Source: Ursus arctos
Taxonomy: Eukaryota; Chordata; Mammalia; Carnivora; Ursidae
DNA: 64,000 nt
Assembly: GCF_023065955.2 (NCBI RefSeq)
Contig: NW_026622808.1
Span: forward strand, 47,690,475 to 47,754,474
Direction: 5' to 3'
The translations under genes and the position numbers were made by a program. Shown piece by piece: positions 54,510 through 64,000 of this stretch; within the stretch, counting starts at the first letter, position 1, and each line of letters starts with the position of its first letter. The notes under the pieces were generated by a model. It was not told where the DNA came from. It saw nothing but the letters and a program-made list of their open reading frames with translations, and ran no database searches.

Positions 54510-54640
54510 TATGCACCAGTTTCCTGTCCTAATAATACCTGTCCTATCTACCTTTTAAGGATGTATCAAGGAGCCAACCTAAAAAGCTACTTCGAAAAAT
54601 ATAATAGAAGTGTAAGATGTTATTAATTATCATTTATGGA
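54510..54640 (+). mobile_element. MIR-like fragment
   Basis: CACCAGTTTCCTGTCCTAAT, AATACCTGTCCTATCTACCT, TTTAAGGATGTATCAAGGAG follow the MIR 3' core. Confidence 0.5.
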
Positions 54641-55066
54641 ATAACGAGGAGCAGCAGAAATGTAACATTAGTGATTGTTTAATAGACATGCAGCCTATTA
54701 TAATTACATAAATCAGTATCAGAAATAATTTTATAATTCAAGTTAGGTTTTTATTAGTGTTTTGGCAGAATGGGCTCTGTTTCCCTAAGATTATTGAAGT
54801 TAGAAGAACTAAGATATCTTGGTCTTCCTTGGTTCCCTTCCAAGGCCAGGGTCTTTTCTTGCTTCATAGGACTACTTTGGACTCCACGACCCAGACCAAA
54901 CACAGAGAACTTTTTTGTCCACTGCTTTAGCCCCACACTAGTGAGAGAGGAGACACCAAAGAGCCTACAAATCTCTTCCTTTTGGTCTTCAGTGTTAAAT
55001 TACACAAAATCACTTCCAAAGGGGAGGGAAATACTTTCTCCTTTTTAAGGAATAATATTTCACCAT
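54641..55066. other. Unassigned DNA
   Basis: No gene; a 92-codon plus frame (54770-55048) has no recognisable features. Confidence 0.4.
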
Positions 55067-55107
55067 ATTAGATCATATTATATCATATCATATCATGATA
55101 TAATAGC
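55067..55107 (+). repeat. (ATATC)n/(ATATT) simple repeat
   Basis: Several ATCATAT units: CATATTATATCATATCATAT and onward. Confidence 0.85.
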
Positions 55108-55129
55108 AAATCTCTTCCCATGAACCAAC

Positions 55130-55210
55130 AGTCAAGATCCCAGTGTGTGGCAGATCTGACCTCAGATCTTTACATAATTCAATTCTCCTTGCTATACCAC
55201 TATACCAAAT
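55130..55210 (-). repeat. MIR head-like scrap, reverse
   Basis: GATCTGACCTCAGATCTTTA and CTTGCTATACCACTATACC look like a reversed MIR 5' end; weak. Confidence 0.4.
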
Positions 55211-55259
55211 TCATCAGTATAATCAAACTACATAAATTCAAACATTTAGTAATAGAATA

Positions 55260-55440
55260 TAACTGAGTATTAAAAACCATTAAGTTTTTTTCATTTTTCG
55301 GATGAGAAATATCCTTTTCTTCCTTTTCAGGAGGCCCAAGAACACTTGCCCAAGGTCACACAATTTACAATTTGCAGAGACAGAATTCAAATAAAGATTA
55401 ACTTTATCTTCATGTATGGTTCACACTACTCTTTACACTG
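55260..55440 (-). mobile_element. MIR, reverse
   Basis: CATTTTTCGGATGAGAAATA, ACTTGCCCAAGGTCACACAA and GAGACAGAATTCAAATAAAG are the reversed MIR core. Confidence 0.75.
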
Positions 55441-55799
55441 AATTTGGGAAGCTGGCAGCCTGATACAGAAAGATATTTATTTCTATCAAAAGGAGATGAG
55501 GTGATTATACCCTCCAGCTTGCCAAAAGAGCAAGACCATGTATATTTAATAAGTTATCTAAACCAAAAAGCTGTCTGAATATCCACTTCACTTTTAAGTT
55601 TCAATTGGTGAGAATATCTATATTTCATTGGGCTGTAGAGAATTTGGAACTTATTCCATGGGATATTATAAAGGTTAGATAACATCAAAGGATGTGCCAC
55701 AACAAGGAGAAAATGTGAGTGCACCATATAGATTCTCAACACAGTGACAAGTGAATATGTAAGAGAAGATAAATTTTAAAATGTTTTCTGTGTAAGTAC
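55441..55799. other. Unassigned AT-rich DNA
   Basis: No gene or repeat recognised. Confidence 0.4.
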
Positions 55800-58700
55800 A
55801 TGGATTCTGATTCTAGTAATGGCCAAGTATCTTTTAACATACCAACCCTCCTGCGTGAATAGAAATATAAAAAACAAGCATCTGGAGTCACTAGAAAGTG
55901 ATGAAAAGCAGGTATATACTAAAGGAGAATCACGACTTGGAAGAAAGAAACAGTAGTGGGTGTATTTCCTAATCTTTTATAGCTTTCAGTCTGCTGGAAA
56001 ACTTCAGTTCATTTTTTTTGATGGTTGGAATTAGTTAGAACACACCTGCAGTCTTAGTGGTTTGAAGAACCAAAGGACAAAATTGAAAGCAGTTTAGATG
56101 CTGGAAAATGATGAAAGAAATCTCCAAAGGAGAGATTTAGAAAGGAGGATCACCAAGTTTTATATATAAATTCTGCCCAAAGCTCTGACCTATCCCTGAC
56201 TACGCATATGTAGGACAGATTCCAAAAAGCCCATCTGGTCTACAAAATAGTTCATTAGGATTTCAGCCTCAACTCACTAGAGGAAACACTTTACAGATTG
56301 AGTTAAGTTACACTGCTTTGGGAAAAAAGAATCAAAACTTTTCAGAGGAACATAACAGAATGTAGAGTTTTCCTGGATATAATTTACAATGTTACAATAC
56401 TATCCAAAATTACTCAACATTTAAAAAAAATGAGAAAGCATGATCCACTCAAGAGGGAAAAAAAAAATCTATGGAGATCAACCTCAAGGAGACTCAGATA
56501 TTGAGTTTAACAGACAGGGTTATAAGAAAATTCTTATAGTAAATAAAAAGAAAGGGAATCTAGCAGAGAAAAGGAAACCATAAAAATAAAAAAAATATAC
56601 TTTCAACAATGGATAGATCATCCAGACAAAATCAGTAAGGGAACACTGGACTTAAACTACACATGACATGATAGGGACAAAATAGACAGGTACAGAACAT
56701 TCCATCCAAGGGCAGCAGAATATACATTCTTCTCAAGCACACGTGGAATATTCTCCAAGATGGACCACTTGTGAGGTCACAAAATAAGTCCTAATAAATT
56801 TTGAAAGACTGAAGTAAAATCAAGCATCTTTTCTGATTACAATGGTATAAAGCTAGAAATCAATTACCAAAAGAAAACTGGAAAATTCACAAATATTTTG
56901 AGATTAAACAACATGCTCTTGAATAACCAATAGGTTAAAAAAATTTTAAATAAATAAAAAGATCTTGAGACAAATGAAAATGAAAATACAACATACTAAA
57001 ACTTATGGGATGCAGCAAAAGCAGTTCTAAGAGGGAAGTTTACAGTGTTAAACACTTATATGAAGACAAAATAAAGATCTCAAATAACCAAATAACCTAA
57101 CTTTATCTCTCAAAGAACTAGGAAAAAAAAGAACAAACTAACCACAGGTTAGTAGAAGAAAGGAAATTACAAAGATCAAAGCAGAAATAAATGAAATAGA
57201 AAATTAAAAGATAATAGAAAAGATAATGAAACCAAGAGCTGTTTTTTTTTTTTAATATAAACAGAATAGACAAACCTTCGGGTAGGCTTACAAAGAAAAA
57301 AAAACTGATGAGACTCAAATGAATAAAATTATAAATGATAGAGGAGGTGTTACAACCAATACCACAGAAATCTAAAAGATTGTAAGAGACTATTATGAAC
57401 AATTACATGCTAATTAATTGGACAATCTAGAAGAAATGAATAAATTCCTAGAAACATACAATCTACCACGATTGAATTATAAGGAAATAGAAAATATGAT
57501 TCCTGATTACCAGGAATGAGATTGAATCAGTAATCAAAAAACTTCTCAACAACAACAAGAATGTCAAGGACCAGATGGCTTCACTGGTGAATTCTACCAC
57601 GCATTTAAAGAAGAATTAATACTAATCCTTCTCAAACTCCCAAAAAGTAGAAGAGGGAACACCTCCAAACACATTTAATGAGGCAAGTAATCAAGGGTGC
57701 TACAAGAGAAGAAAATTACAGGTTAATATCCCTAATGGACATAGATGTAAAAATCCTAAACAAAATATTAGTACAGTGAATGCAAGAGTATGTTAAAAGG
57801 ATCATACACCATGATCAGATGGGATTTATCCCTGGGATGCAAGGATGGTTCAACATCAGCAAATCAATCAGTGTGATACACCATATTAACAAAATACACG
57901 ATAAGAATCATATGATCATCTCAATAGATGCCAAAAAAGCATTTGACAAATTTTAGCATCTTCTCATGATAAAAACTCTCAAAAAAGTGGGTAGAGAGGA
58001 ATGCACCTCAACATAATAAAGGTCATATATGACAAGCCCACAGCTAACATCACACTCACTGGTGAAAGGCTGAAAGATTTTCCCCTAAGATCAGGAATGA
58101 GACAAGGATACCCAATCTTGCCACTTTTATTCAACATAGTACTGGAATTCCTAGCCAGAGGTATTAGGCAATAAAAAGAAACAAAAAGCATACAAATAAG
58201 AAAGGAAGAAGTTAAACGGTCACTATTTGCAGATGACATGGTATTTTACACAGAAAATCCTAAAGACTCTACCAAAAGACTATTAGAACCAATAAGTCAA
58301 TTCGATGAAGTTTCAGGATACAAAAATCTAAAAAACAAAAATCAGTAGTGTTTTTATATACCAACAATGAACTATCAGAAAGAAAAATAAAGACAACAAA
58401 CCTATTTATAATAGCATCAAAGATACATGCTTAGGAATAATTTAACCAAGGAAGTGAAAGAACTATACACTGAAAACGTTAAGACAGTGATGAAAGAACT
58501 TGAAGAAAACATAAATAAATGGAAAGCTACTACATGCTCACAGATTAGAAGAATTAATATTGAATTAAAATGTCTATACTACTCAAAGCAGTCCACATAT
58601 TCAGTGTAATCCCCCTAAGCACTCCAATGGGATTTTTCACAGATATAGAAAAAAGCAATCCTAAAATGTGCATGGAAGAAACCACAAAAGATCCTGATTG

Positions 58701-59870
58701 GCCAAAGCAATCTTGAGAAAGAAGAACAAAGCTGGAAGCAACACATTTCCTGATTTCAAAGTCTATTATAAAGCTATAGTAATCAAAACAGTATAGTACT
58801 GGTATAAAAAAAGACACACAGATGAATATAACAGAATAGAGTCCAGAAATAATCTCATGTATATATGGTGAATTAGTTTTTGACAAGGGAACCAAAAATA
58901 TATTATGAGGAAAGGATAATCTCTTCAATAAAGAGTATTAGGGAAAAAAATGATTGCAAAAGAATGAAATTGAACCATTATCTTACACCATACACAAATC
59001 AACTCAAAATGGATTAAAGACTTGAACATAAAACTGAACTGTAAAACTCCTCTAAGAAAACATGGGGGTAAGCTTCTTGTCATGGGTCTTGATAATGATT
59101 TTTGAGTTTGACCCCAAAAGCAAAGGCAATACGAGCAAAAATAAATGAGTGGGACTACATCAAACTAAAAAGCTTTGCTCAGGGGAAAAAAAAAAATGAA
59201 AAGGTAACCTATGAAATGTGAGATTACCAAACCATAAATCTGATAAGGGATTGGTATACAAAATACCCAAGGAACTCATACAACTCAATGGCAAAAATCA
59301 AATAACCCAATTTAAAAATGGGCAAAAGACTGAAATAGACATTTTTCCAAAGAAGACATACAAATGGCCAACAGGAACACAAAAGGGTACTCAACATCAC
59401 TAATCATCAAGGATAAACCTGGAGGGCATTGGGCTAAGTGAAATAAGACAGAGAAAGACAAGTACTGCATGGTATCTCTTACGTGTCAAATCTGAAAAAC
59501 AAAACAATTGGACAGTAGGAAAGTGGTTATCATGGAGTGCTAGGAGTTGGGGAAAATAGGGAGAGACTCAAAAAGGTACAGACATTCAGTTATAAGATGA
59601 AAAATGTCCGAGGATCTAATGTATGACACAGTAACTATAGTTGATAATATTGTATTGTATAACTGAAATTTGCCAAGAGAGTAGAAATTAAATGCTCTCC
59701 CTCTTACACATATACACACATAAAAGAGCAAATATGTGACATGATGGATGTGTTAACTCAACTGGGGACTCCTTTCACAGTGTATACAGGTATCAAATCA
59801 TAGTGTTGTATACTTTAAATATCTTACAATTTTATTTTCCAATTATACCCCAATAGAGCTGGAAGACATG
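55800..59870 (+). mobile_element. Old L1, about 4 kb, 5' region through 3' UTR
   Basis: In order: L1M-type 5' segment (GAGGAACATAACAGAATGTA near 56335), ORF2 endonuclease-RT region (GCAGCAGAATATACATTCTT, ACTTATGGGATGCAGCAAAA, ACACCATGATCAGATGGGAT), RT box at 58226, C-terminal region to about 59408, then an internal deletion joining ORF2 to GGAGGGCATTGGGCTAAGTG and the 3' UTR, ending AATTATACCCCAATAGAGCT. The 5' limit is approximate. Confidence 0.9.
57980..58345 (+). pseudogene. L1 ORF2 reverse-transcriptase remnant
   Basis: Frame pieces read [20 protein letters not shown], then a stop-interrupted stretch, then [16 protein letters not shown], with the FADD catalytic box at 58226-58237. In-frame stops (for example just before the [15 protein letters not shown] segment) and a 3' frameshift make it dead. 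A following frame (58427-58609) continues with LTKEVKELYTENVKTVMKEL. Confidence 0.9.
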
Positions 59871-60016
59871 AACGAAATATAAATTCTATTACTGATAAAT
59901 GTCTTATCTGAAATAAGAATTCACTGTTAGGGCTTAGAAGTATAGTGGGGATGACAGAAGAAAAGAGTAAATGGACTTGAAAGTGATCAATAGAAATTAT
60001 CCAAGCTAAAGAACCA

Positions 60017-60240
60017 GGGGCTCCTGGGTGGCGCAGTTGGTTAAGTGTCCGACCTCGGCTCAGGTCATGATCTTGAGGTCCTGGGATCAAGCCCTGTGTT
60101 GAGCTCCACATTCAGCAGGGAGTCTGCTTGTCCCTCTCCCTCTCCCTATGCCCTTCCCTGTCTTCCCCTTCCCCCTCTCCCTGCTCGTGCTCTCTCTCTC
60201 TCAAATAAATAAATAAATAAATAAATAAAATCTTAAATAA
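60017..60240 (+). mobile_element. Can-SINE inside L1
   Basis: GGGGCTCCTGGGTGGCGCAG, GTCATGATCTTGAGGTCCTG, a long CT-rich body and seven AAAT units before AATCTT. Flanking TSD is not clear. Confidence 0.94.
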
Positions 60241-60459
60241 AAACAAAAGAGAAAAAAATAAGTGGGAATATATAAAAAAACAGAGCTTCAGGGTTATGTG
60301 GGACAATATAAAACTATTTAAAATAATTTGAGTAACATAATTGGAATCACTGAAGGAAAGGAGAGACTAGGACAAGGATTTTTTGAAATTTCCCCAAATT
60401 TGGTAAATGATGAATTTGTTGATTCAAGAATGTCAGCAAACCAAATGTAGTATAAATGA

Positions 60460-60487
60460 AACACACACACACACACATACACACATA
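60460..60487 (+). repeat. (AC)n, interrupted
   Basis: ACACACACACACACACATAC followed by ACACAT. Confidence 0.9.
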
Positions 60488-61353
60488 TGGAGGCATATCA
60501 TAATTAAACTGCTGAAAACCAGGAACAATGAGAAAATGTTAAAAGCAATCAGAGAATAATATGTTACCTACAGAGGAACAATTGCTGACTTCTCATCAGA
60601 AACAATGGAGGCCACAGAATGTCACGTTTAAAGTGCTGAAATGTTTGGGGGAAAAAAAATTCCAGAATTCTAGAGCCAGCAAAGTATTCTTCAAGACTAA
60701 TGGTAAAATAATGACATTCTCAATAAATGAAATAAAGAGATTTGATGGCATCAGACCTATACTATAAGATATGATAAAGGAAGTTCATCACACTGAAAAA
60801 ATGATACAAGATGGGAAATTAGATCTTCAAGAAGGAATGAAGAACACTGGAGAGAATCTATTTTTCCCTATTAATTCCTTTCGAATACTATTTTTTTACA
60901 TTATACATTCTTTAAAATACATCTATTTGTTTAAATAAAAAATTATAACAATACTATGGGAGTTATAATGTATGTGTATATATAATACATATGACAATTA
61001 CAGCATAAATGATGAGAATGGCAAGATAAATATAGCAAGATTTTTACCTTTTATTTTATATGAAAAGATACAATATCACTAGGTAGACTGAAAAGTTAAG
61101 GATGTGTATTTTAACCCCTGAAGCAACCCTATAAAATATAGAGATAGCTAACAAGCCAATAGACAAATTAAGATAGATTTCTAAAAGAATACCCAATTAA
61201 TTCAAAAGAATGCAGGAAAGAAGCTACAGAGGAACAAAAAACAGAATGGACAAAGAGAAAATAAATGATAAAATGGTAGACATAAATTTAACCCTATCAG
61301 TAACTAAATTCAAATAGACTAAACAATCCAATTAAAAGGCAGAAATTGTCAGA

Positions 61354-61376
61354 ATGGATAAAAAAAAAAAAAAAAA
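61354..61376 (+). repeat. Poly-A run in L1 ORF2
   Basis: An internal A run follows GAATGGAT where ORF2 reads 'ATTAAAAAACAAGACCC'; it is an expansion of a native A stretch. Confidence 0.85.
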
Positions 61377-61429
61377 GGAAGACCCAATAATATGCTGTCT
61401 ACAATAGGTATGTTTTAAATGTGAAGATA

Positions 61430-61527
61430 TATAAATAATGAATAGAATAAATAAATGAATAGAAAATAATAAATGAATAGAATGAATAAATGAATGAATA
61501 GAAATAATAAATAAATGAATAGAAAAG
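61430..61527 (+). repeat. AATAAATGAATAG minisatellite
   Basis: Irregular tandem units of AATAAATGAATAGAA (13-19 bases) repeated about six times inside the L1 endonuclease region. Confidence 0.85.
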
Positions 61528-62412
61528 ATATATCATTCAAACAGTAAGCATAAGAAGGTTGGAGTGAATGTATTAACATTAAACAAAGTAGACTTCAAGA
61601 TACGGAATGTCATCAGATATAAATAGGAACATTTCATGATGATACAAGGGCCCAGGCATCAGAAAGACATAACAAACATAAATGTAAATATGCCTAATAA
61701 GAGAACACTGAAATACATGAAGCAAAAATAGAATTAAAGAGAGAAAGAAACACATGAACAGTTGTAGTTGGATATTTTAACACTCCTCTTTCAGCAATTG
61801 ATTAAAAAACTACACAAAAAATCCAGTGAAGATGTGGAAGATCTGATCAATGTATTAACCCCTTGACATAGTTGACAGTTGTGGAACACACCCGCCAGCA
61901 ACAGCAGAATATACATTCTTTTCAGGTGTACATGTTCATATATGTATGACAGCCATATGGTGGGCCATAACACAAGTCTGAGCAAATTTGAAAGGATTGC
62001 AATCATTCATATATGTTCTTTGACCTACTGAAAATTAAGTTAGAAATCAGAAAAAAAATCTATATTTAGATATTAAGCAGCAAACTTCTGTATAATTCAA
62101 TTAAAGAAATGATGAAGAAAGTTAGAAAATATTTCTACCACATGATAATAAAAATACAATATATCAAACAAAATATGTGAAGTGCTGCTAAAGCAATGCT
62201 TTGAGGAAAATTTATAGCTTTATATTATTAAATTAGGAAAGAATAAGGCTTAAAATCAATGATCTAAGTTTCCAGTTGAACTAGAAAAAGAACAAGTAAT
62301 CCTAAAGTCAAAAGGAGAAAGGAAATAACAAAAATTGGAAAGCGATGAAATAGAAAACATACATACAATAGGAAAAATTAATAAAGCCAAATCTCTAAAT
62401 AGACTGGTTTAT

Positions 62413-62414
<2 letters not shown>

Positions 62415-62444
<30 letters not shown>
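62415..62444 (+). repeat. (GT)n microsatellite
   Basis: Fifteen perfect units. Confidence 0.96.
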
Positions 62445-62448
<4 letters not shown>

Positions 62449-62934
62449 GTAGGCATTAGAAGGATAGTTATGGAATATTATAAACACCTTAATCCATGAA
62501 ATTCAATGACTTGGGTAAATAGACATATTGTTTGAAAAAACGCAACTTACTGGAACTGATACAAAACAAGTATCTGAGTATCTCAAAGACATTGAATATG
62601 TTGTCAGAAAACCCCATGCTCAGATATTGTTATTAGTAATTGTTATCAACTATTTAAGGAAGAAATAGGACCAATCATACACAAAGTATTTTAGAAAATG
62701 GTCAAGAGAATACTCTTCAACTCATATTATAAGGCTAGCCAAACCTGTTAATCAAAACCTGACAAAGGCATTACAAAGAAAAACAATTACAAACTAGTAC
62801 ACCTCATGAATATAGATTTAAAATCCCTAACATAACATTAGCTAATTGAATCCAGCAGCATACAAAGGTTTGTGTCCAAATTGAATATTAAGATTACATC
62901 ATGAAATAGGGATTATTCTTTCCCTAAGATTTCT

Positions 62935-63190
62935 GGTCAACCTTCAGGTTTCGGCGTAAATGCAACCTCTCATTTTTTTCTTCACGGTCTTTATTAAAGT
63001 TTGCAATTATAGCACTGTCTTATTCATTATCATTTACTTCTTTATTGTCACCTCTGCACCAGAAATCAGGAAACCCACCAGTCTTATTCAGCACTGAATC
63101 CTCATAACAGTGTCTAAATCCTAGAACAGTGCCTGGTTTTTACCAGGAGGAACTTAACAATGACTAAAGAAATGAATGAACAAGTGAAGG
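62935..63190 (+). mobile_element. L2 3' end embedded in L1
   Basis: TTCACGGTCTTTATTAAAGT, CACTGAATCCTCATAACAGT, CCTAGAACAGTGCCTGGTTT and GAAATGAATGAACAAGTGAA match the L2 tail. L1 ORF2 sequence lies on both sides. Confidence 0.65.
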
Positions 63191-63204
63191 AAGGAAGGAA
63201 GGAA
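63184..63204 (+). repeat. (GAAG)n simple repeat
   Basis: GAAGGAAGGAAGGAAGGAAG immediately after the L2 tail. Confidence 0.9.
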
Positions 63205-63214
63205 GCAAAGTTCA

Positions 63215-63315
63215 AAAGTTCAAAAGAATACTACATTATCACTTATTGGGGTTTATCATACCAGGAAGTCAAGGCTGGTTTAACCTCAAAAAAATCAATT
63301 ACTATAATTCACTAT
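63215..63315 (+). mobile_element. L1 ORF2 continuation after L2
   Basis: GGGGTTTATCATACCAGGAA, GTCAAGGCTGGTTTAACCTC, AAAAAAATCAATTACTATAA correspond to the ORF2 segment that should directly follow GCAGCATACAAA at 62860-62872. Confidence 0.75.
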
Positions 63316-63334
63316 ATATAGGTTAGGTGAGCTG

Positions 63335-63490
63335 GCTTTTCTATATGACAGAACATTATATAATCATTGAAAAGATTGCATGGGATTTCTATGTATTATC
63401 CTTAAGAGACAATTTTCATATACTTCTAGGTGATAAAGGGGAAAAACAATAAAGTGAAATGTACACAAAATAAAGTCTAATGAGTTAGTA
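63335..63490 (+). mobile_element. Old L1 3' region fragment
   Basis: CATTATATAATCATTGAAAA, GATTGCATGGGATTTCTATG and AAGTGAAATGTACACAAAAT resemble an L1M-type end like that at 54060-54340. Confidence 0.5.
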
Positions 63491-63844
63491 TTTATTATCA
63501 CTGCTGTCATTAATTTATCAATGACACGTACATGGAGGAGCTGCCTCTCCTTCATAATCCAGGTATATTTTTAGTCATTCTAAGAACGATCACTTCTCAA
63601 GAATCTGAAATGATTACATCAATTACTACTTGTATGGCATGACTAAAATCTAATCTTTTAAAAAAATATTTATTTTCCTTGGAGTTCACAAAGAAAGAAT
63701 TCAAGATTCTAAAAATTAAGGGCTGATACTGATATACAGGAAGAAAGCAATGTTTCCTTAGTGCAGATGAACAAATGTGATTTACTTTTCAGAGGAATTC
63801 ATTGTGTCTTATCAGGTACCGACTGCTGGTAAAAAGGCCAGAAA
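63491..63844. other. Unassigned DNA
   Basis: No gene or repeat recognised. Confidence 0.4.
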
Positions 63845-64000
63845 AAATAACAGCAACTGATTTATGTACTAATCTGAGCATTTTATATGCACTACCTCAT
63901 TTCATTTTTCTGTGTTCTCACAACAACCCTAATGCTAGTATACCCATTTTGTAGATGTAGAAAGTGAGGCACAAAGAAGTTTAGTCACTTGCTCAAGTTC
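63845..64000 (-). mobile_element. MIR, reverse, cut by window end
   Basis: GAGCATTTTATATGCACTAC, TCTCACAACAACCCTAATGC, GTAGATGTAGAAAGTGAGGC and TTAGTCACTTGCTCAAG are the reversed MIR; the rest lies outside the window. Confidence 0.85.

Larger units (their letters stand above)
59880..62890 (+). mobile_element. Second old L1, ORF1 side through ORF2
   Basis: Starts GGATGACAGAAGAAAAGAGT, CAATAGAAATTATCCAAGCT, then (after a SINE) CTGCTGAAAACCAGGAACAA and CTCATCAGAAACAATGGAGG on the ORF1 side. ORF2 follows: GTCAGAATGGATAAAA, AGTAGACTTCAAGATACGGA, GCAGAATATACATTCTTTTC, GTGCTGCTAAAGCAATGCTT. It repeats regions also present in the preceding L1, so it is an independent copy. No intact frame. Confidence 0.85.

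Overview
The window is vertebrate nuclear DNA from a caniform carnivore, most likely a bear or giant panda (a pinniped or mustelid is less likely). The evidence is about sixteen Can-SINEs (tRNA-Lys-derived SINEC elements with CT-rich bodies and AAATAAAT/AATCTTT tails). Two of them, near 25.0 and 53.7 kb, carry the diagnostic wording GGCGTGATCCCGGCG and GGCTCCTCCGCT that I associate with the ursid-type SINEC1_Ame subfamily. Carnivore-type L1 3' ends, MIR, L2, MaLR LTRs and hAT/Charlie relics make up most of the rest. No family name was checked by search.

I find no protein-coding gene, rRNA, tRNA gene, CpG island or convincing exon. Long open frames are either inside L1/L2 DNA or lack recognisable protein features. 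The window reads as intergenic or deep intronic sequence.

Layout. 0-6 kb: MIR, L2 and L1 fragments with two minus-strand SINEs that have clean target-site duplications (TSDs). 6-12.3 kb: an unassigned stretch, an MLT1-like LTR, an L1 3' end broken by a SINE, MIRs, a MER5A DNA transposon and a long L2. 12.3-25 kb: mostly single-copy-looking DNA with scattered MIR, L2 and SINE copies; 14.9-16.06 kb is the best repeat-poor block there. 24.9-30.5 kb: a SINE flanked by a 79-bp duplication, then a stack of nested L1s with an inserted MaLR LTR and a twin-primed (inverted) young L1. 30.5-43.7 kb: L2, MIR, hAT relics, SINEs, a 33-base poly-G run, old L1 pieces and a tandem L1 3'-UTR insertion. 43.7-50.6 kb: mostly unassigned; a hAT element sits in a MIR at 49.2 kb and a candidate conserved noncoding block follows. 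50.6-64 kb: a minus-strand L1, an L1 with two SINEs at one target, then two consecutive plus-strand old L1s (about 55.8-59.9 and 59.9-63.5 kb), the second split by an L2 fragment, and a terminal MIR.

No genes work together here. What the sequence records is a layered insertion history, so the findings concern insertion mechanisms (long TSD, twin priming, tandem 3' UTR, reused target), non-B DNA tracts and repeat-poor blocks that may be conserved regulatory DNA. I saw no evidence of a new gene system. Boundaries of old repeats are estimates by eye, usually good to about 10-30 bases; boundaries defined by TSDs are exact.
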